Shown: positions 52,923-63,096 of the stretch, piece by piece
Layout of the letters: each line of letters begins with the position of its first letter
Position numbering within the stretch: the stretch's first letter is position 1
Assembly: GCF_000060345.1 (NCBI RefSeq)
Contig: NC_008571.1
Span: 186,001 to 250,000 of the forward strand
DNA: 64,000 nucleotides
From: Christiangramia forsetii KT0803
Lineage (GTDB): Bacteria; Bacteroidota; Bacteroidia; Flavobacteriales; Flavobacteriaceae
Direction of reading: 5' to 3'
The notes under the pieces: generated by a model
Told to the model about the DNA's origin: nothing
What the model saw: only the letters and a program-made list of their open reading frames with translations
The model's database searches: none
Position numbers and translations under genes: made by a program

Positions 52923-54041
52923 ATGAAAAAAGCAGTAACCATCGGAATTCTTGTATTTATTGCAGTGACCTTTGTAGGAGCTCTGTACTATCTATATCAG
53001 AAGAATCAGGAGGATCCAACGGTGTATGAAACCGAATCTCCCAGTGAACAGACTATTGTTAAGAAAACAGTAGCTACCGGTAAGATCGTTCCAAAAGAGG
53101 AAGTTCTTATTAAACCAAATATTTCAGGAATTATCGATGAGATCTATATTGAAGCCGGTGATCGTGTTAAAGCCGGTGACCTTATAGCCAAGATAAGGGT
53201 TATTCCTAACGTTTCATCACTTCAAAGCGCTAAGGATAATGTTGCGACTGCTAAGATCAATCTTGATAATCAAAAAAAGAGTTTTCAACGCCAGAAAGAA
53301 TTATTTGATAAGGGAGTTATTTCAGCAAATGACTTTGATTCTGCTGAAGTAACTTTTAAAAGAGCCGAGCAAAACTACAGATCTGCCCAGCAGAATTATG
53401 AAATTGTACGCACAGGTACTACCAGCGGACTTGGTAGCGCTGCAAATACTCTTATTCGGTCAACCGTAGAAGGAATGGTGCTTGATGTTCCCGTAAAGAC
53501 AGGTAACCAAGTGATTGAAAGTAACAATTTTAACGATGGTACCACCATTGCTACGCTTGCCGATGTGAATGAAATGATCTTTGAAGGAAAAGTTGATGAA
53601 AGTGAAGTGGGTAAAATTAAAGAAAATCTTCCTTTAGAGGTGACCGTGGGTGCTATTGAAAATAAGTCTTTTGATGCTGTTTTAGATTATATAGCTCCAA
53701 AAGGAGTAGAAGAGAATGGAGCGATTCAATTTGAAATCAAGGGAACGCTTAATAAATCTGATACCACCTTCATCCGGGCCGGTCTTAGTGCAAATGCTTC
53801 GATCATTCTGGCTAAAGCTGAAAATGTTCTTGCGATTAAGGAAGCTTTGGTTCAGTTTGATGATGAAACCGAACAGCCTTATGTTGAAGTAGAAACCGGA
53901 GACCAGGAATTCAATAGAAAAGATATTGAACTTGGGATTAGCGACGGAATTAATGTAGAAGTGAAGAGTGGCGTTGAAAAGAACGATAAGATTAAAGTTT
54001 GGAACCAGATAAAACCGGCGATGGATATCGCTCAAAACTAG
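52923..54041 (+). CDS. Periplasmic adaptor (HlyD/MacA family), first
   Basis: The 372-residue membrane-fusion protein has an N-terminal anchor (about 5-22), the biotinyl-lipoyl half-motif (GKIVPKEEVLIKPNISGIID), a coiled-coil hairpin (about 95-160), the second lipoyl half (RSTVEGMVLDVPVKTGNQV) and a beta-barrel and membrane-proximal domain. Such adaptors connect the inner-membrane pump to a TolC channel. Its neighbours supply both partners. Confidence 0.93.
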   Translation: MKKAVTIGILVFIAVTFVGALYYLYQKNQEDPTVYETESPSEQTIVKKTVATGKIVPKEEVLIKPNISGIIDEIYIEAGDRVKAGDLIAKIRVIPNVSSLQSAKDNVATAKINLDNQKKSFQRQKELFDKGVISANDFDSAEVTFKRAEQNYRSAQQNYEIVRTGTTSGLGSAANTLIRSTVEGMVLDVPVKTGNQVIESNNFNDGTTIATLADVNEMIFEGKVDESEVGKIKENLPLEVTVGAIENKSFDAVLDYIAPKGVEENGAIQFEIKGTLNKSDTTFIRAGLSANASIILAKAENVLAIKEALVQFDDETEQPYVEVETGDQEFNRKDIELGISDGINVEVKSGVEKNDKIKVWNQIKPAMDIAQN

Positions 54042-54103
54042 AAATATTATTCCTTGTGTAACAACCTACACATTTTATAGACATATCTTACAGAATAACC
54101 ATT

Positions 54104-55540
54104 ATGAAGAATTTTAGCTTAATAGCCATTCTATTACTTTTTTGTAGCCAGCTGAGTGCTCAGCAAAAAGAATGGACTCTTGAAGAATGCGTGAATTACG
54201 CCTTAGAGAACAACATTCAGGTAAAACAAACAGAGCTGGATGTAGAACTTTCAGAAATAGAAAAACGGGATGCATTAGGGAATTTTATTCCAAGTATTAA
54301 TGCACAGGCTTCTAATGCGTGGAATACGGGTTTGACCCAAAACGTTACTACGGGAATTCTTCAAAATCAAACGGTACGTAACTTTTCTGCGGGAGTAAGT
54401 GCAGGAATTACTGTTTTTGATGGTCTAAGAAACTTTAAACAGCTTCAAAGAGCTCGTATTTCCAGGTTATCCAGTGAATATTCTTTGGATAAAATGAAAG
54501 ATGATATTGCTCTTTTTGTAGCCGATTCATACTTACAGGTGCTCTTTAATAAACAAAATTTGGAAGTACTACGTGCACAAAACCAGATTACTCAGGAGCA
54601 GTTGGGAAGGACTCAGGATCTTGTAGATGCGGGGGTTTTGCCGCAAGGCGACCTTCTTGAAATTCAGGCTACAATGGCCGATGAGAAGCAAAGAATGATC
54701 ATTGCTCAAAATCAAATTCAAATCTCCTTAATTAGTCTTGCACAAACCTTAGGGATTCAGGATTATCAAAATTTTGACATTGTAGAGAGAGATTATAATA
54801 TTTTAGGAAATGAAATTCTGGATAATACGGTTTATGAGGTTATTGAAAGAGCGAAAGAGGAACGTTCAGAGATCATAATAGCGGAAACTAATAAAGAATT
54901 GGCAGAAATGGATGTAGAGCTTGCTAAAGGAGCATATCTGCCAACATTAGGAGCATTCTTTAATTACAACACAAGAGAGACCGGCCAGGGAAGAATTACA
55001 GGAGCGGTTTTAGATCCAGATGAACCTTCAAGACAAATTGGAGTTGTTCAGGGAACTGAAGAAATAGTGGTCGCACCAAATACAATTCCAACACTTGGAA
55101 GTCCGTTGCCTTTTATTGATCAATTGTACAGGAATGATGGGATTAGTTATGGATTTCAATTAAGTGTGCCTATTTTAAATGGTTTCGCTACCAGGAATCA
55201 GGTAAGAAGAAATCAAATAAATGTAAAGCGTGCCGAATATCAATTAGAACAGGCAGAACTTGATCTTGAGGCCAATGTTTACCAGGCTTATACAGATGCG
55301 AATGGTGCATTTGAAGCTTATGAAGCGGCAGTAGTTGCTGCCAATGCTCAGGAGAAAGCTTTTGAATATGCTACAGATCGTTATGATGTTGGTCTTACTA
55401 ATGCTTTCGATTTTAGTCAGGCGAAAATTCGATATGAGAATACCCAAAGAGAAGCTTTAAGGGCTAAATACGATTATATTTTTAAATTGAAGGTTGTAGA
55501 ACTTTATTTTGGAATTCCGGTAAGGGATTTAAAATTTTAA
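54104..55540 (+). CDS. TolC-family outer-membrane efflux protein
   Basis: The 478-residue protein has a signal peptide ending LSAQQ and two long OEP repeats with the TolC character: EWTLEECVNYALENNIQVKQ at the start, the helix repeats with AQNQITQEQLGRTQDLVDAG, and the second repeat closing VVELYFGIPVRDLKF. It forms the outer-membrane tunnel for the pump of this operon. It is placed between the two adaptor genes, four bases ahead of the second. Confidence 0.94.
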   Translation: MKNFSLIAILLLFCSQLSAQQKEWTLEECVNYALENNIQVKQTELDVELSEIEKRDALGNFIPSINAQASNAWNTGLTQNVTTGILQNQTVRNFSAGVSAGITVFDGLRNFKQLQRARISRLSSEYSLDKMKDDIALFVADSYLQVLFNKQNLEVLRAQNQITQEQLGRTQDLVDAGVLPQGDLLEIQATMADEKQRMIIAQNQIQISLISLAQTLGIQDYQNFDIVERDYNILGNEILDNTVYEVIERAKEERSEIIIAETNKELAEMDVELAKGAYLPTLGAFFNYNTRETGQGRITGAVLDPDEPSRQIGVVQGTEEIVVAPNTIPTLGSPLPFIDQLYRNDGISYGFQLSVPILNGFATRNQVRRNQINVKRAEYQLEQAELDLEANVYQAYTDANGAFEAYEAAVVAANAQEKAFEYATDRYDVGLTNAFDFSQAKIRYENTQREALRAKYDYIFKLKVVELYFGIPVRDLKF

Positions 55541-55544
55541 TAAA

Positions 55545-56825
55545 ATGAGTAAAAAGAAAATTTTCATCATTCTTGGCGTTGTAGTGGCTTTGATTGTTTT
55601 ATTGCTAATTGGTAAAAAAGCCGGATGGTTTGGAAACTCTGCCAATATTAAACAGGTAGAAATCACAGAGATCGAACCTATTGATATTACAGAAACCGTT
55701 TCTGCAACTGGAAAAATTCAGCCTGAAATCGAAGTGAAGCTTTCTTCGGAAGTTTCCGGAGAAATTATTGAACTGCCAATAGTAGAAGGGCAGGCGGTGA
55801 AGAAGGGCGATCTTTTAGTAAGAGTAAATCCGGATATTTATCAGTCTAGCGTTCAAAGGGCACAGGCGAGCTATCAAAACTCTAAGGCCAATTATTCTCA
55901 AACTCAGGCAAATCTTAGACAGGCAGAGGCCGATTATCAGAGAAATAAAACCTTATTCGAAAAAGGAGTGATTTCAAAGGCTGAATGGGATGGGATTGTT
56001 TCTAATTACGAGATGGCCGAAGCTAATAAGGAATCCTCTTATTATAGCATGCAAAGTAGTGCTGCCACGGTAACCGAAGCACAGGATAATCTGGGACGTA
56101 CCAATATATATGCTCCTATGAGTGGTACCATTTCTAAGCTGGATGCAGAACTTGGAGAGAGAGTGGTTGGAACCCAGCAAATGGCGGGAACCGAAATTCT
56201 TCGTGTGGCCAATCTGGATAATATGGAAGTGGAAGTGGATGTAAATGAAAATGATATTGTAAAGGTTTCTGTGAACGATTCAACACTCGTTGAGGTTGAT
56301 GCTTATCTTGGAAAAGAATTTAAGGGCGTTGTGACTGAAATTTCAAACACCGCAGATAACGAATTAACTACAGATCAGGTTACTAATTTTAAGGTGAAAG
56401 TTAGAATTCTTAAAGAATCTTATGTAGATCTTATGGAAGGTAAATCTGAAAACTATTCTCCTTTTAGACCAGGGATGACGGCAACAGTAGATATTATTAC
56501 AAACAAAAGAATGGATGTAATTGGAATCCCGATAAGTGCAATCGTTATAAAAAGTGATACTACTGCAACTAAAAAATCTTATGGCACAAAACCTTCCGGA
56601 GAAGAAGATGAAAAATTTGAATGTGTATTTGTGAAAGACGGTGGAAAAGCTAAACTTCGCGTGGTAAATACAGGTGTTCAGGATGATTCTCATATTGAGA
56701 TCACCAGTGGGCTTAAGAAAGGTGATATCGTTGTTACAGGACCATATAGTACAGTAACAAAAAGCCTGAATTCTGGTGATGATATTGAAGTGAAGAAAGA
56801 AGAAAAAGAGGAAGAAACCGAATAA
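55545..56825 (+). CDS. Periplasmic adaptor (HlyD/MacA family), second
   Basis: The 426-residue protein has an N-terminal anchor (about 5-22), lipoyl halves (ATGKIQPEIEVKLSSEVSGE; NIYAPMSGTISKLDAELGER), a coiled-coil (about 95-175) and a beta-barrel part, ending in a Lys/Glu-rich tail. It is longer than the first adaptor and differs in the C-terminal region, including a TTKKSYGTKPSGEEDEKFEC insert. Two adaptors in one operon suggest a mixed ring or alternative pump partners. Confidence 0.93.
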   Translation: MSKKKIFIILGVVVALIVLLLIGKKAGWFGNSANIKQVEITEIEPIDITETVSATGKIQPEIEVKLSSEVSGEIIELPIVEGQAVKKGDLLVRVNPDIYQSSVQRAQASYQNSKANYSQTQANLRQAEADYQRNKTLFEKGVISKAEWDGIVSNYEMAEANKESSYYSMQSSAATVTEAQDNLGRTNIYAPMSGTISKLDAELGERVVGTQQMAGTEILRVANLDNMEVEVDVNENDIVKVSVNDSTLVEVDAYLGKEFKGVVTEISNTADNELTTDQVTNFKVKVRILKESYVDLMEGKSENYSPFRPGMTATVDIITNKRMDVIGIPISAIVIKSDTTATKKSYGTKPSGEEDEKFECVFVKDGGKAKLRVVNTGVQDDSHIEITSGLKKGDIVVTGPYSTVTKSLNSGDDIEVKKEEKEEETE

Positions 56826-56836
56826 AATCGCAAATT

Positions 56837-57496
56837 TTGGCAATTATTCTATGTCTTGAGACCGCTACTACCAACTGCTCTGTTGGGATCGCTAAGGATG
56901 GAAAATTACTTTCATTAAAAGAAGATAACAGTAAGAATTATTCTCATGCTGAAAAACTTCATGTCTTTATAGAAAACATTTTAAAGGAAACAGGTCTTAA
57001 AGTAGACGATCTTGATGCGATAGCCGTAAGCAAAGGACCTGGTTCTTATACCGGTTTACGAATAGGGGTTTCTGCTGCTAAAGGGCTTTGTTTCTCTCTT
57101 GATATTCCTCTTATTTCAGTTCCTACTTTAGATCTTCTCGCCTATAAATTAAAAGACAGGGACGGCATTTTTGTTTCTATGCTTGACGCCAGAAGAATGG
57201 AGGTTTATTCGGCAGTTTATGATGCTGAAATAAAGCAGATAAGAGATACTGAAGCACAAATCCTTGATGAGAATTCTTTTTCTGAATATTTAGAAAAATC
57301 TGAAGTTCATTTTATAGGGAATGGCGTCACGAAATTTGAAGAAATCTGCAAACATTCAAATGCTGTTTTTCATAAATTGAAGTATCCATCAGCATCGGAA
57401 ATGGCAGAAATGGCAGAATATAAGTATCAAAAAAGCGACACCGAAGATGTCGCTTATTTTGAACCTTATTATTTAAAAGACTTTATTGCCGGTTAA
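56837..57496 (+). CDS. tsaB: tRNA threonylcarbamoyladenosine biosynthesis protein TsaB
   Basis: The 219-residue ASKHA-fold protein is the partner of TsaD in making t6A at position 37 of ANN-decoding tRNAs. The ATTNCSVGIAKDGKLL start, KGPGSYTGLRIGVSAAKGLC and MLDARRMEVYSAVYD match the family. The start is TTG at 56837. It follows the efflux operon after 11 bases and converges with mscS. An inverted repeat inside its last 65 bases doubles as a terminator for the opposite strand. Confidence 0.95.
   Translation: MAIILCLETATTNCSVGIAKDGKLLSLKEDNSKNYSHAEKLHVFIENILKETGLKVDDLDAIAVSKGPGSYTGLRIGVSAAKGLCFSLDIPLISVPTLDLLAYKLKDRDGIFVSMLDARRMEVYSAVYDAEIKQIRDTEAQILDENSFSEYLEKSEVHFIGNGVTKFEEICKHSNAVFHKLKYPSASEMAEMAEYKYQKSDTEDVAYFEPYYLKDFIAG
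57429..57459 (-). terminator. Intrinsic terminator of mscS inside the tsaB coding region
   Basis: On the minus strand AAGCGACA, a 7-base loop, and TGTCGCTT form a perfect 8-bp stem, followed by a T-run (forward A-run 57429-57434). Read forward the same stem is followed by TTATTTT. It lies about 55 bases after the mscS stop and inside the last 23 codons of tsaB. Confidence 0.78.
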
Positions 57497-57510
57497 AGAA
57501 AAGTTTTATC

Positions 57511-58374
57511 TTATTCAGATTTTTTCTCTCTAACAGTACCTTTCATCTTGGTTTGATCGTAAAGATAAACATCTCTTTGAGGATAAGGAATGGTCATTCC
57601 GGCCTCTTCAAGTCTAATTTTACCTTCCTCAATCATATACCAGTGAAGATCCCAGAATACCGGTAATTCAGCAAAATATCTAACAGAAAAGTTTACTGAA
57701 TTGTCCCCAAGGGAATGAACAATAATTTGCGGCGCAGGATCTTTTAGAACGTTCTCCTGTTCCATGACCATATTGGTAAGAACTTCCTTTGCTTTCTTAA
57801 TATCATCGTCATAAGAGATTCCGAAAGTAAGACTCTCTTTTCTGGTTTTATTGAAACTGTAATTGGTAATATTATCGTTACTTAATTCACCATTAGGTAT
57901 CACTACACGCTGGTTTCCAAAAGTATCTAATTTGGTATAGAATAATGAAATCTCCACAACACTACCAGAAACCCCTTGAGCTTCTATCCAGTCGCCAACT
58001 CTAAAAGGTTTTAGAACGATAATTAAAACTCCTCCTGCAAGATTTGCCAGAGAGCCCTGCAAAGCAAGACCAATCGCTAAACCTGCGGCACCAATTGCAG
58101 CAACCAGTGATGCGCTTTCAACTCCTAATTGTGTAATGAAAAGAACAAATAAGATGATTTTTAATCCCCAGCTCGCAGCATTAACCGTGAATTTTTCAAG
58201 TGTAGGATCATAATCTTTCTTTTCGAATAATTTTTTCAGGTACTTTACGATTAATTTAATAACCCAAAGTCCAATGATAAGCAAGGCAATTGCTCCAAGT
58301 AGAGTAGGAAGATAATCAATAAGTTTGCTTCCATACTCTTTGGCGATATCGCCCCAGCTATTCAGTCTTTCCAT
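57511..58374 (-). CDS. MscS-type small-conductance mechanosensitive channel
   Basis: The 287-residue channel has three helices (about 15-40, 65-85 and the pore helix near 90-115) with the Gly/Ala-rich pore GAAGLAIGLALQGSLANLAG, then the MscS beta domain (VGDWIEAQGVSGSVVEISLF; VVIPNGELSNDNITNYS) and a C-terminal alpha/beta part ending with a charged tail. It opens under membrane tension to release solutes on hypo-osmotic shock. It lies 68 bases downstream of the YyaL-type gene on the same strand and converges with tsaB. Confidence 0.95.
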   Translation of the reverse strand: MERLNSWGDIAKEYGSKLIDYLPTLLGAIALLIIGLWVIKLIVKYLKKLFEKKDYDPTLEKFTVNAASWGLKIILFVLFITQLGVESASLVAAIGAAGLAIGLALQGSLANLAGGVLIIVLKPFRVGDWIEAQGVSGSVVEISLFYTKLDTFGNQRVVIPNGELSNDNITNYSFNKTRKESLTFGISYDDDIKKAKEVLTNMVMEQENVLKDPAPQIIVHSLGDNSVNFSVRYFAELPVFWDLHWYMIEEGKIRLEEAGMTIPYPQRDVYLYDQTKMKGTVREKKSE

Positions 58375-58442
58375 AGTTTTTAGTTATTTTTATTTAAGCC
58401 CTAATTGTAAAAAAATAGAGTTTAAATCTTCTTTAAATTTTG

Positions 58443-60491
58443 TTAAACTTGTGATATGTGCTGCAGAGCTTCATCTTTTGAAGCTGCAGGAAGTTGGCAA
58501 GAACCTTCCGTGCAAATATAGATAAGATTTTTGCCGTTTACTAAACGATCTTTAAGCAGACTCATATTAGATTTAGAATCGGTTGCCGCAAGCACTGTAT
58601 TTGGAAGATAATCTTCCTGAAAAGTCTCGGCTAAATTTTTGTAATTTTCTCCGGTAATAGCAATTTCATAAAAGGGATTTGTGAAATTTAGCATTAGATC
58701 CAGCCAATTTGAATATGATTGAGGATACTCCGGAATCTTATCCATGACTATTTGCAACATCTTTTCTGCTTTTCCAACATATTTCATATCGCCTGTTAAT
58801 TTACCAAAGCGAAAAATATTTTTAGCCATTTCTGAATTGGAGGCAGGAATCACGTTGTCACTAATTTCGATCGTTTTAGTTACCAATTCCCGATCTTTAT
58901 CTGATGTGAAAAAATAGAGTCCCGATACTGAGTCTGTAAAATCTTTATCAGTGACATCTATTAAATTTCGGGCACGACCCAGATATTCTTGTTCAAAGGT
59001 ACATTCGTAAAGATCTAAAAATGCTGAAATACTAAAAGCGTAATCTTCAAGATACCCGTTTATAGTGCTTTTTCCATTTTTGTAGGAATGATATAATCTA
59101 CCATTTTCTTGTAATTGATTCTCTAAGATGAAAGCAGCATTTTTTTCAGCGGCTTCTAAATATTCACCATTTCTGAAAGCTTTGTATGCTTCGGTATAAC
59201 CGCTTATCATCAAGGCATTCCAGGAAGTGAGCGATTTATCATCCAGTCCGGGTTTTTCTCTTTTAGATTTTGCCTTTTTTAATTTTAAATTACATTGGGC
59301 TATTCGCTGCTGAAGATCTTCCCTGGGAATATCCAGATCTTGAGATAGTTGATCCAGAGATTTTGTTCTGATTAATACATAATTATCAGCTTCCCATTTT
59401 CCATAATTATTTATATTATAGTATTCTGAAAATATCTCAAATTCATTTCCTAGAATAGATTTCAAATTTTCTTTAGTCCAAACATAATAAGCACCCTCTT
59501 CTTTTTTACCATTTTCGTTAGCACTGTCGGCATCTAAAGCTGAATAAAAAGCCCCGGATTCATCAGTCATTTCCGCCGAAATAAACTGCAAAGTCTGCTT
59601 AACAACCTCCTTGTACCAATTATTCTTCGTGATCTTATAGGTCTTGGAGTATAGCTGAACTAATTGCGCATTATCATAAAGCATCTTTTCAAAATGCGGG
59701 ACATGCCATTTCTCGTCTACCGAATACCTGGAAAAACCTCCTTCAATAGGATCAAAAACCCCTCCCCAGGAGATCCTGTTCAACGTAAGTAAGCAATGAG
59801 ATTTTAATTCTTTATCAGAATTTTGAAAAGCATATCTTAATAAAAACTCATAGTTATTGGGCATCATAAATTTTGGAGATCTTTGATAACCTCCATTTTT
59901 AGGATCGAAAGAGCGTTTCCATTTTTCGATAATAGGAATAAAGAAGTCTTTATGAGGTTTATTTTGTTCTTTTACAGGCTCAATAATTTGAATTTGCTTT
60001 AATCCTTGTTCCAGTTTTTCAGCATATTCCAGTAGTTTCTCAGGTTGAGAGTTAAACAAATGGGATATCTGCTGCAAGGCTTCCATCCATTGCTCTTTTC
60101 TAAAATAGGTTCCACCCCAAACCGGTCTACCATCGGGTAGTGCAACAATATTCATGGGCCATCCGCCCATACCCGTCATAATTTGTACGGCATTCATATA
60201 AACCTGATCTACGTCTGGTCTTTCTTCTCGATCTACTTTTATACAGATATAATTAACATTCATTAATTCTGCTACCGCTTCATCCTCAAAACTTTCATGT
60301 TCCATTACGTGGCACCAATGGCACGCCGAATAACCAACACTAATTAGTAGTAATTTATTTTCTTTCTGCGCCTGGTCCAGATTTTCATCATTCCAGGGCT
60401 TCCAGTCAACAGGGTTGTGAGCATGCTGTAATAGATACGGGCTACTTTCATGAATTAAATCGTTTGTATGTTTTTCTTGATTATTATCCAT
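58443..60491 (-). CDS. YyaL/DUF255 thioredoxin-domain protein
   Basis: The 682-residue protein has an N-terminal thioredoxin-like DUF255 domain (about 10-175) with the motif [20 protein letters not shown], and a long alpha-helical part like an (alpha/alpha)6 glycosidase barrel (about 180-680; [33 protein letters not shown]). The family (spermatogenesis-associated protein 20 in animals) is widespread and of unknown function. The CHWCH is conserved and could be a metal or redox site. No signal peptide; cytoplasmic. Length is typical. Confidence 0.93.
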   Translation of the reverse strand: MDNNQEKHTNDLIHESSPYLLQHAHNPVDWKPWNDENLDQAQKENKLLLISVGYSACHWCHVMEHESFEDEAVAELMNVNYICIKVDREERPDVDQVYMNAVQIMTGMGGWPMNIVALPDGRPVWGGTYFRKEQWMEALQQISHLFNSQPEKLLEYAEKLEQGLKQIQIIEPVKEQNKPHKDFFIPIIEKWKRSFDPKNGGYQRSPKFMMPNNYEFLLRYAFQNSDKELKSHCLLTLNRISWGGVFDPIEGGFSRYSVDEKWHVPHFEKMLYDNAQLVQLYSKTYKITKNNWYKEVVKQTLQFISAEMTDESGAFYSALDADSANENGKKEEGAYYVWTKENLKSILGNEFEIFSEYYNINNYGKWEADNYVLIRTKSLDQLSQDLDIPREDLQQRIAQCNLKLKKAKSKREKPGLDDKSLTSWNALMISGYTEAYKAFRNGEYLEAAEKNAAFILENQLQENGRLYHSYKNGKSTINGYLEDYAFSISAFLDLYECTFEQEYLGRARNLIDVTDKDFTDSVSGLYFFTSDKDRELVTKTIEISDNVIPASNSEMAKNIFRFGKLTGDMKYVGKAEKMLQIVMDKIPEYPQSYSNWLDLMLNFTNPFYEIAITGENYKNLAETFQEDYLPNTVLAATDSKSNMSLLKDRLVNGKNLIYICTEGSCQLPAASKDEALQHISQV

Positions 60492-60677
60492 TAGTGCAGA
60501 GGGGATTAAATTATTTTCAGAATCCGAAAATTTCAGTAATTTTCTTACAGATTAAAATTACTAATTATATAAGAGACCCATAATTAACTCTCATATTATT
60601 AATCTTTTAATAACTTTAAGCCCTACACCGGTTCAGAAATAAATTTTCAATTTTGCCGGTTGAAGATAAATCTACTT

Positions 60678-62948
60678 ATGGAAGATATTTACCTGGTAAT
60701 GTTAGTGGCTCTTTTAGCCCTTGCGATTACAGACTTAGTAGTTGGAGTTAGTAACGATGCCATAAACTTTCTTAATTCAGCAATTGGTTCGAAGGCAATC
60801 TCCATGCGGACTATTTTGATAGTTGCCAGTGTGGGTGTTGCTGTTGGAGCAATATTCTCAAGTGGTTTAATGGAGGTCGCCAGAAAAGGGATCTTTATGC
60901 CTGGTGAATTTTACTTTGAGGAGATCATGATCATTTTTATGGCGGTTATGATCACCGATGTTTTACTTTTAGACTTCTTTAATTCTCTGGGGCTACCTAC
61001 ATCTACTACCGTTTCTATAGTTTTTGAATTACTGGGTGCCGCTGTTTGTATGGCGGTGATAAAGATTTATAAGGAAAATGGCGGGGATTTGGCATTGCTG
61101 GGAGACTATATTAATACGGCCAAGGCTACAGAGATTATCATAGGCATACTATTGGCGGTGGTGATCGCTTTCCTTATAGGAGCGTTTGTACAATATATTT
61201 CCCGGTTGATTTTTTCATTTCAATTTGAGAAAAAAATTAAATATGTAGGGGCTATTTTTGGAGGCGTGTCCCTGACGGCTATTTTGTATTTTATTGTGAT
61301 CAAAGGCCTCAAAAGTGTACCGTACATTACTGAAGGAACCATGGAGTATGTTAATACCCATACGTTAACTATTGTCCTTATTGGTTTCGTGATTTTTACA
61401 GCGATTTCTCAGTTTCTTATGAGTGTGCTAAAAATCAATATTCTAAAAACAATTATCATTATTGGAACTTTTGCCCTGGCACTGGCTTTTGCAGGAAATG
61501 ACCTGGTGAATTTTATTGGGGTACCAATTGCGGCCTGGCAGTCATTTGATCTCTGGCAAAGTGCTCATGCAGCTACCGGAGTACTGCCTTCAGAATTTGC
61601 AATGACGGGACTGTCGGGAAGTGTTCCTACTCCAGAAATTTTATTGGTAGTGGCAGGTGCTATTATGGTAATAACCTTATGGTTTTCCACCAAAGCACGT
61701 TCAGTGGTAGATACAGGAATAAACCTTTCACGGCAGGGAGATGGGGTAGAGCGATTTGAGCCTAATTGGTTGTCCAGGGGTATCGTTAGATATTCTGTTC
61801 TTTTTGGGAGCGCGATGTCTACTATCCTTCCTGCAAGTATGAAAAGAAGAATTGACAACAAATTTGATAAGCCAAATGCTAATTTAAAAAACAGAAGGAT
61901 AGATGCACCTGCTTTTGATATGGTTCGTGCATCTGTAAATCTAGTGGTCGCCAGTGTCTTAATTTCTATTGGGACTAATATGAAACTACCACTATCTACA
62001 ACTTATGTGACTTTTATGGTCGCAATGGGAACTTCTCTGGCAGATAGAGCCTGGGATCGCGAAAGTGCAGTTTATAGAGTAGCCGGTGTGCTAAATGTTG
62101 TTGGCGGCTGGTTTGTTACTGCAATTGTCGCTTTTACGGCAGCTGCTGTTTTTGGAGCGATTATCTATTTTGGAGGGCCTATAGCTTTAGCTGTATTAAT
62201 CATTTTAGCAATAGTGCTTGTGGTTAGAAGTGGAATATTACATTCCAGAAAAGCTCGTGAAGAAAAGACTAAGAAAAAATTTAAGAAAAGTGATATTATT
62301 ACGATCAACGAAATCACTTCTGAAACTTCAGAAAATATATCAAATGTTATAGGTGGAATAAATAAAATGTATTCCAAGACCGTCGATCAATTAGGGTATT
62401 ACGATCTAAGTAAGTTAAAGAAAAACTATAAGAAGATTGAAAAACTGGAATCTGAAGTAGATGAACTAAAAGATAATATCTTTTATTTTATTAAGTCACT
62501 GGATGAAGATTCGGTAGAAGCCAGTAAGTTTTATATTCTAACGCTAGACTATCTTCAGGATATGGTGCAGTCTATAGGTTTTATCACCAGGAACAGCTAC
62601 AATCATGTTCATAATAATCATAAGAACCTAAAATTCAATCAAATTCGTGATCTTAAAAAAGTAGATGATAAAATGCAGATTCTATTTGATGAGATTACAG
62701 AAACTTTTGATAATCATGAATTCGGAAATATTAATAATCTTCTTAGCGAGAAACAGGAATTGATGGATTACGTGAGTGACCTTATTCAAAAACAAATTGA
62801 AAGAATTCGTACTTCTGAATCGAGTCCGAAGAATACAAAATTATATTTCGGAATTTTATTAGAAACTAAAGACCTTATTGGCTCTACGATGAACCTGCTT
62901 CAGCTATTTCAGGAATTCTATAATGAAGCAAGAAGCACCAATTATTAA
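60678..62948 (+). CDS. PiT-type inorganic phosphate transporter with a PhoU-like C-terminal domain
   Basis: The ATG at 60678 is preferred over an upstream TTG at 60660 since it places the first helix (DIYLVMLVALLALAITDLVV) near the N-terminus. Two PiT signature halves are visible: GVSNDAINFLNSAIGSKAIS and AFAGNDLVNFIGVPIAAWQ, each with the G-x-N-D-x-x-N pattern that binds phosphate and cation. About 12 helices run to residue 540. From about 555 on there is a soluble, helical PhoU-like domain (DELKDNIFYFIKSLDEDSVE; DYLQDMVQSIGFITRNSYNH). The C-terminal domain probably regulates transport. Confidence 0.93.
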   Translation: MEDIYLVMLVALLALAITDLVVGVSNDAINFLNSAIGSKAISMRTILIVASVGVAVGAIFSSGLMEVARKGIFMPGEFYFEEIMIIFMAVMITDVLLLDFFNSLGLPTSTTVSIVFELLGAAVCMAVIKIYKENGGDLALLGDYINTAKATEIIIGILLAVVIAFLIGAFVQYISRLIFSFQFEKKIKYVGAIFGGVSLTAILYFIVIKGLKSVPYITEGTMEYVNTHTLTIVLIGFVIFTAISQFLMSVLKINILKTIIIIGTFALALAFAGNDLVNFIGVPIAAWQSFDLWQSAHAATGVLPSEFAMTGLSGSVPTPEILLVVAGAIMVITLWFSTKARSVVDTGINLSRQGDGVERFEPNWLSRGIVRYSVLFGSAMSTILPASMKRRIDNKFDKPNANLKNRRIDAPAFDMVRASVNLVVASVLISIGTNMKLPLSTTYVTFMVAMGTSLADRAWDRESAVYRVAGVLNVVGGWFVTAIVAFTAAAVFGAIIYFGGPIALAVLIILAIVLVVRSGILHSRKAREEKTKKKFKKSDIITINEITSETSENISNVIGGINKMYSKTVDQLGYYDLSKLKKNYKKIEKLESEVDELKDNIFYFIKSLDEDSVEASKFYILTLDYLQDMVQSIGFITRNSYNHVHNNHKNLKFNQIRDLKKVDDKMQILFDEITETFDNHEFGNINNLLSEKQELMDYVSDLIQKQIERIRTSESSPKNTKLYFGILLETKDLIGSTMNLLQLFQEFYNEARSTNY

Positions 62949-63002
62949 TGAACTCGTTTAAATTTTTTCAATACAATCCAAAAAAATTAGATGAGTTCAA
63001 AT

Positions 63003-63030
63003 AAAAAATCCCTCGAAAAAGGGATTTTTT
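63003..63030. terminator. Bidirectional terminator between the PiT gene and nifU
   Basis: AAAAAATCCC (63003-63012) pairs with GGGATTTTTT (63021-63030) around an 8-base loop; A-run and T-run make it work both ways for the convergent genes. Confidence 0.88.
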
Positions 63031-63096
63031 GATTCATTTTATACTTTTCATTGTTAGCTATTAGATCCAGCAATCACAATAAATAACAGGCATATT

